Of a stretch of 37,349 bases of DNA, positions 23,787 through 32,163 are shown piece by piece (position 1 is the stretch's first letter; each line of letters begins with the position of its first letter). This stretch comes from Massilia sp. IC2-278 (lineage in GTDB: Bacteria; Pseudomonadota; Gammaproteobacteria; Burkholderiales; Burkholderiaceae_D). Both the position numbers and the translations under genes were made by a program. The notes under the pieces are model-generated. The model saw only the letters and a program-made list of their open reading frames with translations. It was not told the origin of the DNA and ran no database searches. The stretch lies in NCBI RefSeq assembly GCF_020708045.1, contig NZ_JAJFES010000024.1:1-37349 (forward strand), read 5' to 3'.

Positions 23787-25391
23787 TCAGGCGCCGCCGG
23801 TCCGGCGGACGGCCGGTGCGCCATCGTCGACGGCGAACGCGGCCAGCATCGACTGCCTGGATGCGGGGTCGCGCACCTCGTCCAGGGCCATGAAGCGCGC
23901 CTGCGCCTCTTTCGGCGTGATCTCCAGCAGCATGTAGCCGCGGCGGTCGCTGCGCCCGTACAGGATGTGCGGGTTGCGCTCGACGTTTTCCTGGGTGCGC
24001 GCCTGCGGACGCGAGCTCGAGGTGATCGAGGTGCCGCAGAATTCGGCGGCGATCACCGGATTCGCTTTGGACGCCGGCCGCCCGAAGTCGCGCCGCAGTT
24101 CGGCCGCATAAAAGGTGTGGACGTCGCCCGACAGCACCAGCGGATTGCGCGCGCCGCTCTTCGCGATCGTATCGAGCAGGCGCCGCCGCGCCGCCGGATA
24201 ACCGTCCCAGCCATCGGTCCAGAAGCGGCCGTCGCCCGGCGCTTGCACCGGCACGCCGCTCGACTGCGCCACCAGCGTCTGCTGGGCCAGGATGTTCCAG
24301 CGCGCCTTCGACGACGACAAACCCTGGGCGAGCCAGGCTTCCTGCTCGCCGCCGAGCATGGTGCGCTTTGGATCGCGCAGCTCGGCGCAGGCGCGCGCCA
24401 GCACCACGTTCGAGCCGCCGCGGCCGGGTTTCGAACAAGCGAGCGGGGAACGGTGGCGGCGGTCGTCGAGCACGTGGAAGCGCGCCAGGCGTCCCCAGTC
24501 GTAGCGCTGGTACATGCGCAGGAAGCCGAAGCCGGCTTTGGGCACGGGCAGGCGCAGCGGCATGTGTTCGTAGAAGGCCTGGTAGGCGGCGGCGCGCCGT
24601 TTGGCGAAATCGGCGGACAGGCGTTCGTCGACGTCGCCCGCGTAGTCGTTGGCCACCTCGTGGTCGTCCCAGGTCACGATCCACGGTGCGGCGCGGTGCG
24701 CGGCCTGCAGATCCGGGTCGCTTTTATATTGCGCATAACGTGCGCGGTACTGGGCCAGCGTGAACGATTCGTCAACCCGCACCGCGCGCGGCGGATGGCG
24801 CAGCTGGTAGGGGCCCCATTCGTAGATGTAGTCGCCGAGGAAAGCCACCAGGTCGGGCGCGGCCTGGGCAATGTGGCGGTGCGCCGCGTAATGGCCGAAC
24901 TCCCAGTGCTGGCAGGACGCCACCGCCAGCTTGAGCATGGACGGCATGGCGTTCGGCGCCGGCGCGGTACGGGTGCGGCCGACGGGACTGACCGCGTCGC
25001 CCAGCATGAAGCGGTACCAGTAGGGACGGTCCGGCTGCAGGCCGGTGGCGTCGACGTGCACGCTGTGCGCCAGGGCAGGGGAGGCGACGGCGCTGCCTTT
25101 GGCTACGACCTTGCGGAAGGCTTCGTCCTCGGCCACTTCCCAGCGCACCGTGAGGGCGAGTGCAGGCGTCGATGCCGCGTTCAGAGGATCGTGCAGGATG
25201 CGCGTCCACAGGATCACCGCGTGAGGCAGCGGCGAACCCGAGGCGACGCCGAGACTGAAGGGATAAGCGGGGCCGGCTGCGCTGGCGCTGGCGGCGAAGC
25301 CGAGGCCGGCCGTGGCTGCCGTGGTGGCAGCCGTGGTGGCGGCAGTGAGGCGCGCCGCGTCCAGCAGGAAAGCGCGGCGCAGTCCTTCCAT
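23787..25391 (-). CDS. phoD: PhoD-family alkaline phosphatase/phosphodiesterase
   Basis: Secreted metallophosphoesterase of 534 aa that releases phosphate from organic esters. The N terminus (GLRRAFLLDAARL, then an Ala/Thr-rich stretch to ASASAA) resembles a twin-arginine signal. An N-terminal fibronectin-like PhoD_N domain (from FSLGVASGSPLPHAVILWTR) precedes the catalytic domain with VASCQHWE, LGDYIYEWG, TWDDHEVANDYAG and VLSGDVHTFYAAEL; these carry the metal ligands of the family. The C-terminal block GYMLLEITPKEAQARF is typical. The ATG at 25391 overlaps the stop of the thioesterase gene (TAATG), indicating coupling. The next gene on the strand is the hybrid kinase, 68 bp further on with no terminator visible. 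Confidence 0.93.
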   Translation of the reverse strand: MEGLRRAFLLDAARLTAATTAATTAATAGLGFAASASAAGPAYPFSLGVASGSPLPHAVILWTRILHDPLNAASTPALALTVRWEVAEDEAFRKVVAKGSAVASPALAHSVHVDATGLQPDRPYWYRFMLGDAVSPVGRTRTAPAPNAMPSMLKLAVASCQHWEFGHYAAHRHIAQAAPDLVAFLGDYIYEWGPYQLRHPPRAVRVDESFTLAQYRARYAQYKSDPDLQAAHRAAPWIVTWDDHEVANDYAGDVDERLSADFAKRRAAAYQAFYEHMPLRLPVPKAGFGFLRMYQRYDWGRLARFHVLDDRRHRSPLACSKPGRGGSNVVLARACAELRDPKRTMLGGEQEAWLAQGLSSSKARWNILAQQTLVAQSSGVPVQAPGDGRFWTDGWDGYPAARRRLLDTIAKSGARNPLVLSGDVHTFYAAELRRDFGRPASKANPVIAAEFCGTSITSSSRPQARTQENVERNPHILYGRSDRRGYMLLEITPKEAQARFMALDEVRDPASRQSMLAAFAVDDGAPAVRRTGGA

Positions 25392-25831
25392 TACTGCTGG
25401 TGGTGGATCAGCGATTCGAGCGGCGGCAGCTGGCGCGGCTTGCGGTCCGGGCCGGTGGCCACGTAGGTCAGGGTCGCCTCGGTCACCTTGACGATGTTCG
25501 ACTGCAGGCGGTTACGCTCGGCATAGACCTCGACGTACACGGTGATCGAGGTGTTGCCGACCTTGACGATATCGGCGTAGAACGACAGCAGGTCGCCGAC
25601 GAAGACCGGGTTCTTGAACAGGAAGGAGTTGACGGCGATGGTGGCCACGCGGCCATTCGCGCGGCGGGTGGCCGGCAGCGAGCCGGCGATGTCGACCTGG
25701 GCCATGATCCAGCCGCCGAACACATCGCCATAGATGTTGGCGTCGGGGGCACCCGGCATCACCCGCAGCTGCGGAATCTTCCCTTCCGGCAGGCGGTTGG
25801 TCGGGGTGTCGTCTTTTTCTGGCGTGGTCAT
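25391..25831 (-). CDS. Acyl-CoA thioesterase, hotdog fold (YciA-like)
   Basis: Cytoplasmic thioesterase of 146 aa that hydrolyses acyl-CoA to free acid and CoA. The core motif ANIYGDVFGGWIMAQVD (about 32-48) contains the catalytic Asp and the start of the hotdog helix. VNSFLFKNPVFVGDLLSFYA and a C-terminal TYVATGPDRKPRQLPPL complete the domain. The gene is divergent from the ABC exporter with only 62 bp between the starts. Its stop codon overlaps the phoD start by one base. A possible functional partner elsewhere in the window is the fadD pair, acting in the opposite direction. Confidence 0.93.
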   Translation of the reverse strand: MTTPEKDDTPTNRLPEGKIPQLRVMPGAPDANIYGDVFGGWIMAQVDIAGSLPATRRANGRVATIAVNSFLFKNPVFVGDLLSFYADIVKVGNTSITVYVEVYAERNRLQSNIVKVTEATLTYVATGPDRKPRQLPPLESLIHHQQ

Positions 25832-25851
25832 CGTGAATTCTCGTGAAAAGC

Positions 25852-25857
25852 TACAAT
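25852..25857 (+). promoter_or_regulatory. Possible -10 box of the ABC exporter gene
   Basis: TACAAT lies 36 bp before the ATG at 25894. The intergenic space is only 62 bp and has no clear -35 hexamer at the standard distance. Confidence 0.3.
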
Positions 25858-25893
25858 CGACCCGAATTGAACCACAAATCCCGGACCCCTGTC

Positions 25894-27744
25894 ATGCGAC
25901 GCTCCTCTGCTTCATCCCTTCCACCGCCCGAGAACAAGGACCGGCAGCGCACCGACTGGGCCACGCTGCGCACCCTGTTCCCCTACCTCTGGGTCTACAA
26001 GTGGCGCGTGATCGCCGCCCTCGGCGCGCTGATCGGCGCCAAGATGGCGAACGTCGGCGTGCCGCTGGTGCTGAAGAAACTCATCGACCAGCTGGCCATC
26101 GACCCGGCCCATCCACAGGCCCTGCTGGTGCTGCCGGTCGGCGCGCTGATCGCCTATGGCGCGCTGCGTTTGTCCACCACGGTGTTCACCGAGCTGCGCG
26201 AATTCCTGTTCGCGCGCGTGACCCAGCGCGCGGTGCGCACCATCGCGTTGAAGGTGTTCCGGCACCTGCATGCGCTGTCGCTGCGTTTTCACTTGAACCG
26301 CCAGACCGGCGGCATGACGCGCGATATCGAACGCGGCACGCGCGGCGTGAATTCGCTGATCTCGTATTCGCTGTTCAACGTGCTGCCGACCCTGGTCGAG
26401 ATCACGCTGGTGCTGGGCTACCTGGCCTTCAACTACGACATCTGGTTCACCGTGATCACGGCAGGCGCGCTCGCCACCTACATCACCTTTACCGTCGTGG
26501 TGACGGAATGGCGCACCCACTTCCGCCGCACCATGAACGAGCTCGATTCAAAGGCGAACACCAAGGCCATCGACTCGCTGATCAATTACGAGACGGTGAA
26601 GTATTTCGGCAACGAGGATTACGAAGCCAAGCGCTACGACGCCGGCCTGCAGCATTACGAGAACGCGGCGGTGCGCTCGCAGACCTCGCTGTCGGTCTTG
26701 AACACGGGGCAGTCGCTGATCATCGCCACGGCCGTGACCTTGATCTTGTGGCGCGCCACCGAAGGCGTGATCGCCGGGACCATGTCGCTGGGCGACCTGG
26801 TGCTGGTGAACTCGTTCATGATCCAGCTGTACATCCCGCTGAATTTCCTGGGCGTGATCTACCGCGAGATCAAGCAGGCGCTGGCAGACATGGAGCGCCT
26901 GTTCGGGCTGCTGGACCAGAACCGCGAGGTGGCGGATGCACCTGCGGCACAGGCGCTGGTGACGAAAGGGGCGCACGTGGCGTTCTCGCACGTGGAATTC
27001 AGTTATGAAGCCAAGCGGCAGATCTTGTTCGATGTGGATTTCGCGATTCCGGCCGGGACCACCACGGCGGTGGTGGGGCACAGCGGCTCGGGCAAGTCGA
27101 CCCTGTCGCGGCTGCTGTTCCGCTTCTATGACGTTAACAAGGGATCGATCAGCATCGACGGGCAGGATATCCGCAATGTGACCCAGCAATCGCTGCGCTC
27201 GTCGATCGGCATCGTGCCGCAGGATACGGTGCTGTTCAACGACACCATCGAGTACAACATCGCGTATGGGCGGCCGGGGGCGAGCCACGCCGACATCGTG
27301 GCGGCGGCGCGCGCGGCGTCGATCCATGAGTTCATCGAGAGCTTGCCGGACGGGTATGCCACCATGGTCGGCGAGCGCGGGCTGAAGCTGTCGGGCGGGG
27401 AGAAGCAGCGGGTGGCGATTGCGCGCACCTTGCTCAAGAATCCGGCGATCCTGATTTTCGACGAGGCCACGTCGGCGCTGGACTCGAAGTCGGAGCAGGC
27501 GATCCAGGGGCAGTTGAAGGAGATTGCGAAGAACCGGACCACGCTGGTGATTGCGCACAGGTTGTCGACGATCGCGGATGCGCAGCAGATCATCGTGCTC
27601 GATCATGGGCGGATCGTGGAGCGCGGGACGCACGGCAGTTTGCTGGCGGCGCGTGGCTTGTATGCGCAGATGTGGGAGCGCCAGCTGGCGCGGCCGGATG
27701 AGGAGTTGGCGTCGCCGCCGTTGGAGTTGCAGCAGGAGGAGTAA
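25894..27744 (+). CDS. ABC exporter, fused permease and ATPase (Atm1/HMT1-like)
   Basis: Inner-membrane half-transporter of 616 aa, expected to work as a homodimer. Six membrane helices in the first 330 residues include NYETVKYFGNEDYEAKRYD, a loop typical of the Atm1 subfamily that exports glutathione-linked or metal-linked compounds. The ATPase domain has Walker A GHSGSGKST (about 397), signature LSGGEKQRVAIA (from 499), Walker B ILIFDEATSALD and the H-loop IAHRLSTIADA. An in-frame GTG at 25843 would add 17 residues, but 25894 gives the usual short Ser/Pro-rich N terminus. Synonymous base use near the 3' end shifts to more GGG and TTG codons. Substrate is inferred from subfamily similarity only. 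Confidence 0.93.
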   Translation: MRRSSASSLPPPENKDRQRTDWATLRTLFPYLWVYKWRVIAALGALIGAKMANVGVPLVLKKLIDQLAIDPAHPQALLVLPVGALIAYGALRLSTTVFTELREFLFARVTQRAVRTIALKVFRHLHALSLRFHLNRQTGGMTRDIERGTRGVNSLISYSLFNVLPTLVEITLVLGYLAFNYDIWFTVITAGALATYITFTVVVTEWRTHFRRTMNELDSKANTKAIDSLINYETVKYFGNEDYEAKRYDAGLQHYENAAVRSQTSLSVLNTGQSLIIATAVTLILWRATEGVIAGTMSLGDLVLVNSFMIQLYIPLNFLGVIYREIKQALADMERLFGLLDQNREVADAPAAQALVTKGAHVAFSHVEFSYEAKRQILFDVDFAIPAGTTTAVVGHSGSGKSTLSRLLFRFYDVNKGSISIDGQDIRNVTQQSLRSSIGIVPQDTVLFNDTIEYNIAYGRPGASHADIVAAARAASIHEFIESLPDGYATMVGERGLKLSGGEKQRVAIARTLLKNPAILIFDEATSALDSKSEQAIQGQLKEIAKNRTTLVIAHRLSTIADAQQIIVLDHGRIVERGTHGSLLAARGLYAQMWERQLARPDEELASPPLELQQEE

Positions 27745-27813
27745 GGTTGGTCGTGTCCCGTGCGGGGGGACGTGGCGCTGTTGCGTGATGATGTATCGGT
27801 TCGCATGATCCGC

Positions 27814-27947
27814 GTGGGCACAGGTGCCCACCCTACGGTCACCGTTTCAGGCAAGATCAGTCGAAACCCGGAGCGTCACCGATAACGATGAAATCATACG
27901 GAACGCGGATACGTAGCGTGTCCCGTAGGGTGGGCACTCGTGCCCAC
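27814..27947. repeat. Pair of palindromic repeats (copies 10 and 11)
   Basis: Copy 10 (27814-27836) is GTGGGCAC-AG-GTGCCCAC-CCTAC and copy 11 (27925-27947) is GTAGG-GTGGGCAC-TC-GTGCCCAC, so the CCTAC/GTAGG tails face each other across 88 bp. The pair sits between the convergent ABC exporter and asparaginase genes. Nothing else is visible in the 263-bp space. Confidence 0.9.
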
Positions 27948-28007
27948 GCGGATTCAACCCACCAATAACAGGGCAGGCAACAGCCCCGCTACCGCCTGCA
28001 CACCGCC

Positions 28008-29093
28008 TTAATATGTCCCGAACATCTTCTGGATGTCCTTCGTATTCGTAGTCTTGGTCAACGCCAGCATTAACAAGATGCGCGCCTTCTGCGGCGACAA
28101 ATTATCTCCCGCCACGAAGTCCAGCTCATCGTCATTCGCCTCGCCATTCCGCGCCACGATGCCCTGCCCAACCCGGCTCGAACGCACGATGATCACCCCC
28201 TTCTTGCGCGCAGCCGACAGCGCAGGCCGCACCTTGGCCGGCAGCGAGCCATTGCCCACGCCCGCATGCACCAGCCCCTTGGCGCCCGAGGCCACCAGCG
28301 CCTCCACCGCCACCGGCCCCACGTTCGCATGCGCATACGCGATCTCCACCTGCGGCAGCACCGACAGGCTGCTCACGTCGAACTCGGTCTCCACCGTATG
28401 CTTGCGCGTCGGCGAACGGTAGAAGTAGGGCTTGCCGCCCTGGATATAACCCAGCATGCCCAGTTCCGTCGCCTTGAAGGTATCGGCCGTGGTGGTGTTC
28501 GTCTTGGTGACGTCGCGCGCACTCTGGATCTGGTCGTTCAGCGCCACCAGCACGCCGCGCCCGACCGCTTCCTGCGACCCCGCCAGGAGCACCGCGTTGT
28601 ACAAATTGATTGGCCCGTCCGCCGACAGCGCCGTCGACGGCCGCATCGACCCGACCACCACCACCGGCTTCTTGCTCTTGACGACCAGGTTCAGGAAATA
28701 GGCCGTCTCTTCCAGCGTATCGGTGCCGTGGGTGATGACGATGCCGTCCACGTTGGCCTGCGCCAGCAGCACGTTCACGCGCTTGGCCAAGGTCAGCCAG
28801 TGCTCGTTGCCCATGTTTTCGCTGGCGATCTGGAACACCTGCTCGCCGGTGACGTTCGCCACCTTGGTGATTTCCGGGACGGCCTGGATCAGCGCCCCCA
28901 CGCCCACGGTCGCCGCGGTGTAGCCGACGGTGGTGGTGCTGGTGGCGCCGGTGCCGGCAATCGTGCCGCCGGTGGCGAGGATGGTCACGTTCGGCAGTTT
29001 GGCCGGCTGGGTTTGCGCCTGGGCCGCCAGGGCGACACAGAACAGGAAGCCGAACAGCGCGGCGGCCGAACGGGAATAACGTTGGAACAGCAT
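28008..29093 (-). CDS. Periplasmic L-asparaginase, type II
   Basis: Hydrolyses asparagine (and often glutamine) to the acid and ammonia. The product is 361 aa with a cleavable signal peptide ending ALAAQAQ. The first nucleophile Thr is in ILATGGTIAGTG and the second catalytic Thr in THGTDTLEETAYF; the catalytic Lys region is SADGPINLYNAV. Full length for type II enzymes. The ribosome site AAGGAG before ATG 29093 is strong. It follows the amidohydrolase gene by 39 bp on the same strand, so the two are probably one transcript. Aspartate released in the periplasm could be taken up by the symporter encoded upstream (inference). Confidence 0.95.
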   Translation of the reverse strand: MLFQRYSRSAAALFGFLFCVALAAQAQTQPAKLPNVTILATGGTIAGTGATSTTTVGYTAATVGVGALIQAVPEITKVANVTGEQVFQIASENMGNEHWLTLAKRVNVLLAQANVDGIVITHGTDTLEETAYFLNLVVKSKKPVVVVGSMRPSTALSADGPINLYNAVLLAGSQEAVGRGVLVALNDQIQSARDVTKTNTTTADTFKATELGMLGYIQGGKPYFYRSPTRKHTVETEFDVSSLSVLPQVEIAYAHANVGPVAVEALVASGAKGLVHAGVGNGSLPAKVRPALSAARKKGVIIVRSSRVGQGIVARNGEANDDELDFVAGDNLSPQKARILLMLALTKTTNTKDIQKMFGTY

Positions 29094-29132
29094 GGACCTT
29101 CTCCTTAAAAAACCTGGCGCCGCGAACCCCGA

Positions 29133-30422
29133 TTACAGATTTTTGTAGACGACGCCTTCTTTCATCACAAATTTGACTTGTTCGAGCAGCTTGATGTCGC
29201 GCAGCGGATCGCCGTCGACGGCCACGATGTCGCCCGCGAAGCCCGGCTCCAGCATCCCCAGGCGTTTCGGTTGATCCAGCAGGGTGGCGGCGTGGATGGT
29301 GGCGGCGCGGATGGCGTCGATCGGCGTCATGCCGGCTTCCACCATGTAGCCGAATTCCTTGGCGTTCTCGCCGTGCGGGAACACGCCGGCGTCGGTGCCG
29401 AAGGCGATCTTCACGCCGGCTTTATAGGCGCGGGCAAAGGTGGCCTGCAGCTGCGGGCCGATGGCCGCGGCCTTCGGGCGCACCAGGGCCGAATAATAGT
29501 TCGGGTCTTTCGCCTTGTCGGCCACGTAGCGGCCGGCCGAGATGGTCGGCACGTACCAGCCGCCGGTCTTCTTGAACAGGGCCACGCTGTCGTCGTCCAT
29601 CAGGGTGCCGTGCTCGATCGAGTCGACGCCGGCGCGCAGGGCGCGTTTCAGGCCTTCGGCACCGTGGGCATGGGCTGCCACGCGAAAGCCATAGTCCTTC
29701 GCCGTGCTGACGATGGCCTTCAGTTCGTCCTCGGTGTACTGCGAGTTCTGGCCGCTGGCGGCCTGGCTCAGCACGCCGCCGGTGGCGGTGATCTTGATCA
29801 GGTCCGCGCCTTCCTTGTAGCGTTCGCGCACGGCCTGGCGGCCTTCGTCGGGGCTGTTGATCACGCCCTCGGCAGGGCCCGGCGTGCCGATCGCGTGGCT
29901 GAGGTAGTGCGACAAATTGTTGGTCGGGTCGGCATGGCCGCCGGCGGTGGCGATCGATTTACCGGCCGTGAACATGCGCGGGCCGGGAATCGCGCCGGCC
30001 GCGATCGCGCGTTTCAGCGACACGTTCAGGGCCTGCTCGGCGCCCAGGTCGCGCACGGTGGTGAAGCCGGCCATCAGGGTGCGCTCGGCATACTTCACCG
30101 AGCGGTAGGCCAGGTCGGCCGGGTCGGCGGTGAGGCGGTCGCGGTAGGCGTCGACCACGGGCTGGGTTTCGCTGGTGAGGTGCACGTGCATGTCGATCAG
30201 GCCCGGCAGGCAGGATTTGGCCGACAAATCGATGCGGCCCGGGGCGGGTGTCGAAGCCATCGGCCCCACCGATTTCACGGTCCCGTCCTCGATCACGATG
30301 CTCACGCGCTCGCGCCAGGTGCCGCTTTTCACGTCGAGCAAACGGCCGCAGTCGACCGTCTGGGTGGCGGCGTGGGCGCCGTTCAGGGAAAGCAGCAAAC
30401 CTGCTGCGACCAGCTGTTTCAT
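29133..30422 (-). CDS. Secreted amidohydrolase, Xaa-Pro/Xaa-Arg dipeptidase-like (COG1228)
   Basis: Metal-dependent hydrolase of 429 aa with a signal peptide (MKQLVAAGLLLSLNGAHA). The TIM-barrel metal site is visible: HVHL, the carboxylated Lys in DLIKITATGG, His in VAAHAHG and SIEHGTL, and Asp in FGTDAGVF. Relatives characterised in Caulobacter hydrolyse dipeptides such as Xaa-Arg/Lys, others act on Xaa-Pro; the substrate here is not known. GAGGAG before the ATG at 30422 fixes the start; the frame is open further upstream only because it runs through the symporter gene in another frame. A terminator for the upstream gene lies just before it, so expression needs read-through or an own promoter. 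Confidence 0.92.
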   Translation of the reverse strand: MKQLVAAGLLLSLNGAHAATQTVDCGRLLDVKSGTWRERVSIVIEDGTVKSVGPMASTPAPGRIDLSAKSCLPGLIDMHVHLTSETQPVVDAYRDRLTADPADLAYRSVKYAERTLMAGFTTVRDLGAEQALNVSLKRAIAAGAIPGPRMFTAGKSIATAGGHADPTNNLSHYLSHAIGTPGPAEGVINSPDEGRQAVRERYKEGADLIKITATGGVLSQAASGQNSQYTEDELKAIVSTAKDYGFRVAAHAHGAEGLKRALRAGVDSIEHGTLMDDDSVALFKKTGGWYVPTISAGRYVADKAKDPNYYSALVRPKAAAIGPQLQATFARAYKAGVKIAFGTDAGVFPHGENAKEFGYMVEAGMTPIDAIRAATIHAATLLDQPKRLGMLEPGFAGDIVAVDGDPLRDIKLLEQVKFVMKEGVVYKNL

Positions 30423-30449
30423 GTTGTCTCCTCGATTGCTCTTCTTATG

Positions 30450-30478
30450 AAAAAAAGGCCTCCCATTGCTGGAAGGCC
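30450..30478 (-). terminator. Intrinsic terminator after the symporter gene
   Basis: On the minus strand GGCCTTCC, loop AGCAAT, GGGAGGCC and a run of seven T residues form an 8-bp stem with one wobble pair, 22 bp after the symporter stop and overlapping the leader of the amidohydrolase gene. Confidence 0.85.
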
Positions 30479-30499
30479 CCGGTGTCTCCTGTAGCGCGG

Positions 30500-31768
30500 T
30501 CAGCGCAGCGGCGATGTGGCGACGTCCTTGTGCGGCACGGGTTCCTCGAGGTCGCCCTCCCATTTCGCCACCACGGCGGTGGCAATGCCGTTGCCGATCA
30601 CGTTGGTGGCCGAACGCGCCATGTCCAGGAAGTGGTCGATGCCCAGCAGGAGCAGCAGGCCGGCTTCCGGAATGTTGAACTGGGCCAGCGTCGCGGCGAT
30701 CACCACCAGCGAGGCGCGCGGCACGCCGGCCATGCCTTTCGAGGTGAGCATCAGCACCAGCATCATCATGATCTGGGTCGAGAGCGGAATCTCGATGCCG
30801 TAGGCCTGGGCGATGAACACCGCGGCAAAGGTGCAGTACATCATCGAGCCGTCGAGGTTGAACGAGTAGCCGATCGGCAGGACAAAGGCGGCCAGGCGGT
30901 TCTTGACGCCGAACTTCTCCAGGCCTTCCAGGGTTTTCGGGAAGGCCGCTTCCGACGAGGCGCAGGTAAAGGCCAGGATGGTCGGTTCCTTCAGCAGGCC
31001 GATCAGGCGCAGCACGCGCGGGCCGAGGAAGGCCATGCCGATGCCGATCAGGATCACCCACAGCAGGATGATGCCGAGGTAGAACTCGGCCATGAAGATG
31101 CCGTAGGTGGACAGCACGCCCAGGCCGCTCTTGGCGATCACGCCGGCCACCGCCGCGAACACGGCGATCGGCGCGAAGTTCATCACGTAGCCGGTGACCT
31201 TCAGCATGATGTGGGCGATGCCGTCGACGGCGTCAATCAGCGGCGTGGCGCGCGCGCCGACGGCGGCGGCGGCGGTACCGAAGAAGATCGAGAACACGAC
31301 GATCTGCAGGATCTCGTTCTTGGCCATGCCTTCGACGATCGAGGCCGGGATCAGGTGGGTGATGAATTCCTTCATCGTCAGGCCGGTGGTGACGATGTCG
31401 GTCTTCGCGTCCACCGGCGGCGCCATGCCGGCCAGGTGCATCGCATCGCCCGGACGGAACAGGTTCACCAGCACCAGGCCCAGCGACAGCGAGATCACCG
31501 AAGCGATCACGAACCAGCCCAGCGCCTTGACGCCGATGCGGCCGACTTCCTTCGCATCGCCCATCTTGGCGATGCCGACCACCAGGGTCGAGAAGACCAG
31601 CGGCGCGATGATCATCTTGATCAGCCGCAGGAACATGGTCGTCAGCAGCGACAGCGTGTCGGCAAAGCTTTTCGGGTCCGCCATGGTCGTGTTGGCGATG
31701 TAGCCAACGACGATGCCGAGCACGAGGCCGATCAGGATGTAAGTGGTAAGGCGGTTTCGATTATTCAT
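30500..31768 (-). CDS. Dicarboxylate/amino acid:cation symporter (DAACS; DctA/GltP type)
   Basis: Inner-membrane uptake carrier of 422 aa for C4-dicarboxylates, aspartate or glutamate. Eight membrane helices and two re-entrant hairpins can be placed. Hairpin 1 carries the serine-rich tip CASSEAAFPK, helix 7 has SFNLDGS, hairpin 2 has TSKGMAGVPRAS, and helix 8 has DHFLDMARSATNVIGN, which supplies the substrate-binding Asp and Asn. The motif mixture does not let me choose between DctA and GltP. ATG 31768 follows AGGACG; the frame is open upstream but only through leader DNA. A near-consensus promoter with an internal dyad lies 136 bp upstream, and a terminator follows the gene, so it is a regulated single-gene unit. 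Confidence 0.93.
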   Translation of the reverse strand: MNNRNRLTTYILIGLVLGIVVGYIANTTMADPKSFADTLSLLTTMFLRLIKMIIAPLVFSTLVVGIAKMGDAKEVGRIGVKALGWFVIASVISLSLGLVLVNLFRPGDAMHLAGMAPPVDAKTDIVTTGLTMKEFITHLIPASIVEGMAKNEILQIVVFSIFFGTAAAAVGARATPLIDAVDGIAHIMLKVTGYVMNFAPIAVFAAVAGVIAKSGLGVLSTYGIFMAEFYLGIILLWVILIGIGMAFLGPRVLRLIGLLKEPTILAFTCASSEAAFPKTLEGLEKFGVKNRLAAFVLPIGYSFNLDGSMMYCTFAAVFIAQAYGIEIPLSTQIMMMLVLMLTSKGMAGVPRASLVVIAATLAQFNIPEAGLLLLLGIDHFLDMARSATNVIGNGIATAVVAKWEGDLEEPVPHKDVATSPLR

Positions 31769-31903
31769 GTGCGTCCTGTGGTCGGCCTGCGTTCTATCCC
31801 GCCTGCGCCGGGATTCGTGGTCCTGGCGCCGGCGAAGCTGGGGCAAAATGGGGTGGTTCTGCGTGCGAACGGAATACGTTCTGATTATCCTGGCAAGTTC
31901 CGC

Positions 31904-31932
31904 AGTATCCTAGGCACTGTTAGTGCTGTCAA
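31904..31932 (-). promoter_or_regulatory. Promoter of the symporter gene with operator-like dyad in the spacer
   Basis: On the minus strand TTGACA (31932-31927), a 17-bp spacer and GATACT (31909-31904) form a good sigma-70 promoter. The spacer contains the perfect dyad GCACT-AAC-AGTGC (31926-31914), where a bound repressor would block RNA polymerase. The leader would be about 130 nt. Confidence 0.6.
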
Positions 31933-31980
31933 GCACGCCCAGGAGCATGAATCTACTGTTGTAAACATGTTCGAAATCGG

Positions 31981-31999
31981 GAAGGGCTGCAAGCCCTTC
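31981..31999. repeat. Short perfect hairpin in the symporter/antitoxin intergenic space
   Basis: GAAGGGCT-GCA-AGCCCTTC, an 8-bp stem with a 3-nt loop. It has no T run, so it is unlikely to be a terminator. The 395-bp gene-free space 31769-32163 also holds the symporter promoter and a 35-codon open frame (32034-32141, plus strand) that I could not support as a gene. Confidence 0.5.
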
Positions 32000-32163
32000 G
32001 CACTCGCCCGGGATAATCGGCGAAGTGCTGGACATGTTGACGGGCCAGGCCCTGGACGGCTTGGTCGTGGTAGACCCACGAAATGGATTTCGCGCGCAAG
32101 GGGCCAACCGGATTGTCTGTGCCCGGTGTCTGATCGCCTGAGGGGCGCCCTCACTGGACCTGG

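Noticed and set aside
30423..31061. N-terminal extension of the amidohydrolase by more than 200 codons
   Set aside because: The extra part is an out-of-frame reading of the symporter gene. The start at 30422 has a signal peptide and a GAGGAG ribosome site.
32034..32141. A 35-codon plus-strand frame in the symporter/antitoxin space
   Set aside because: No ribosome site, short, and no recognisable family. Kept only as a possible remnant.
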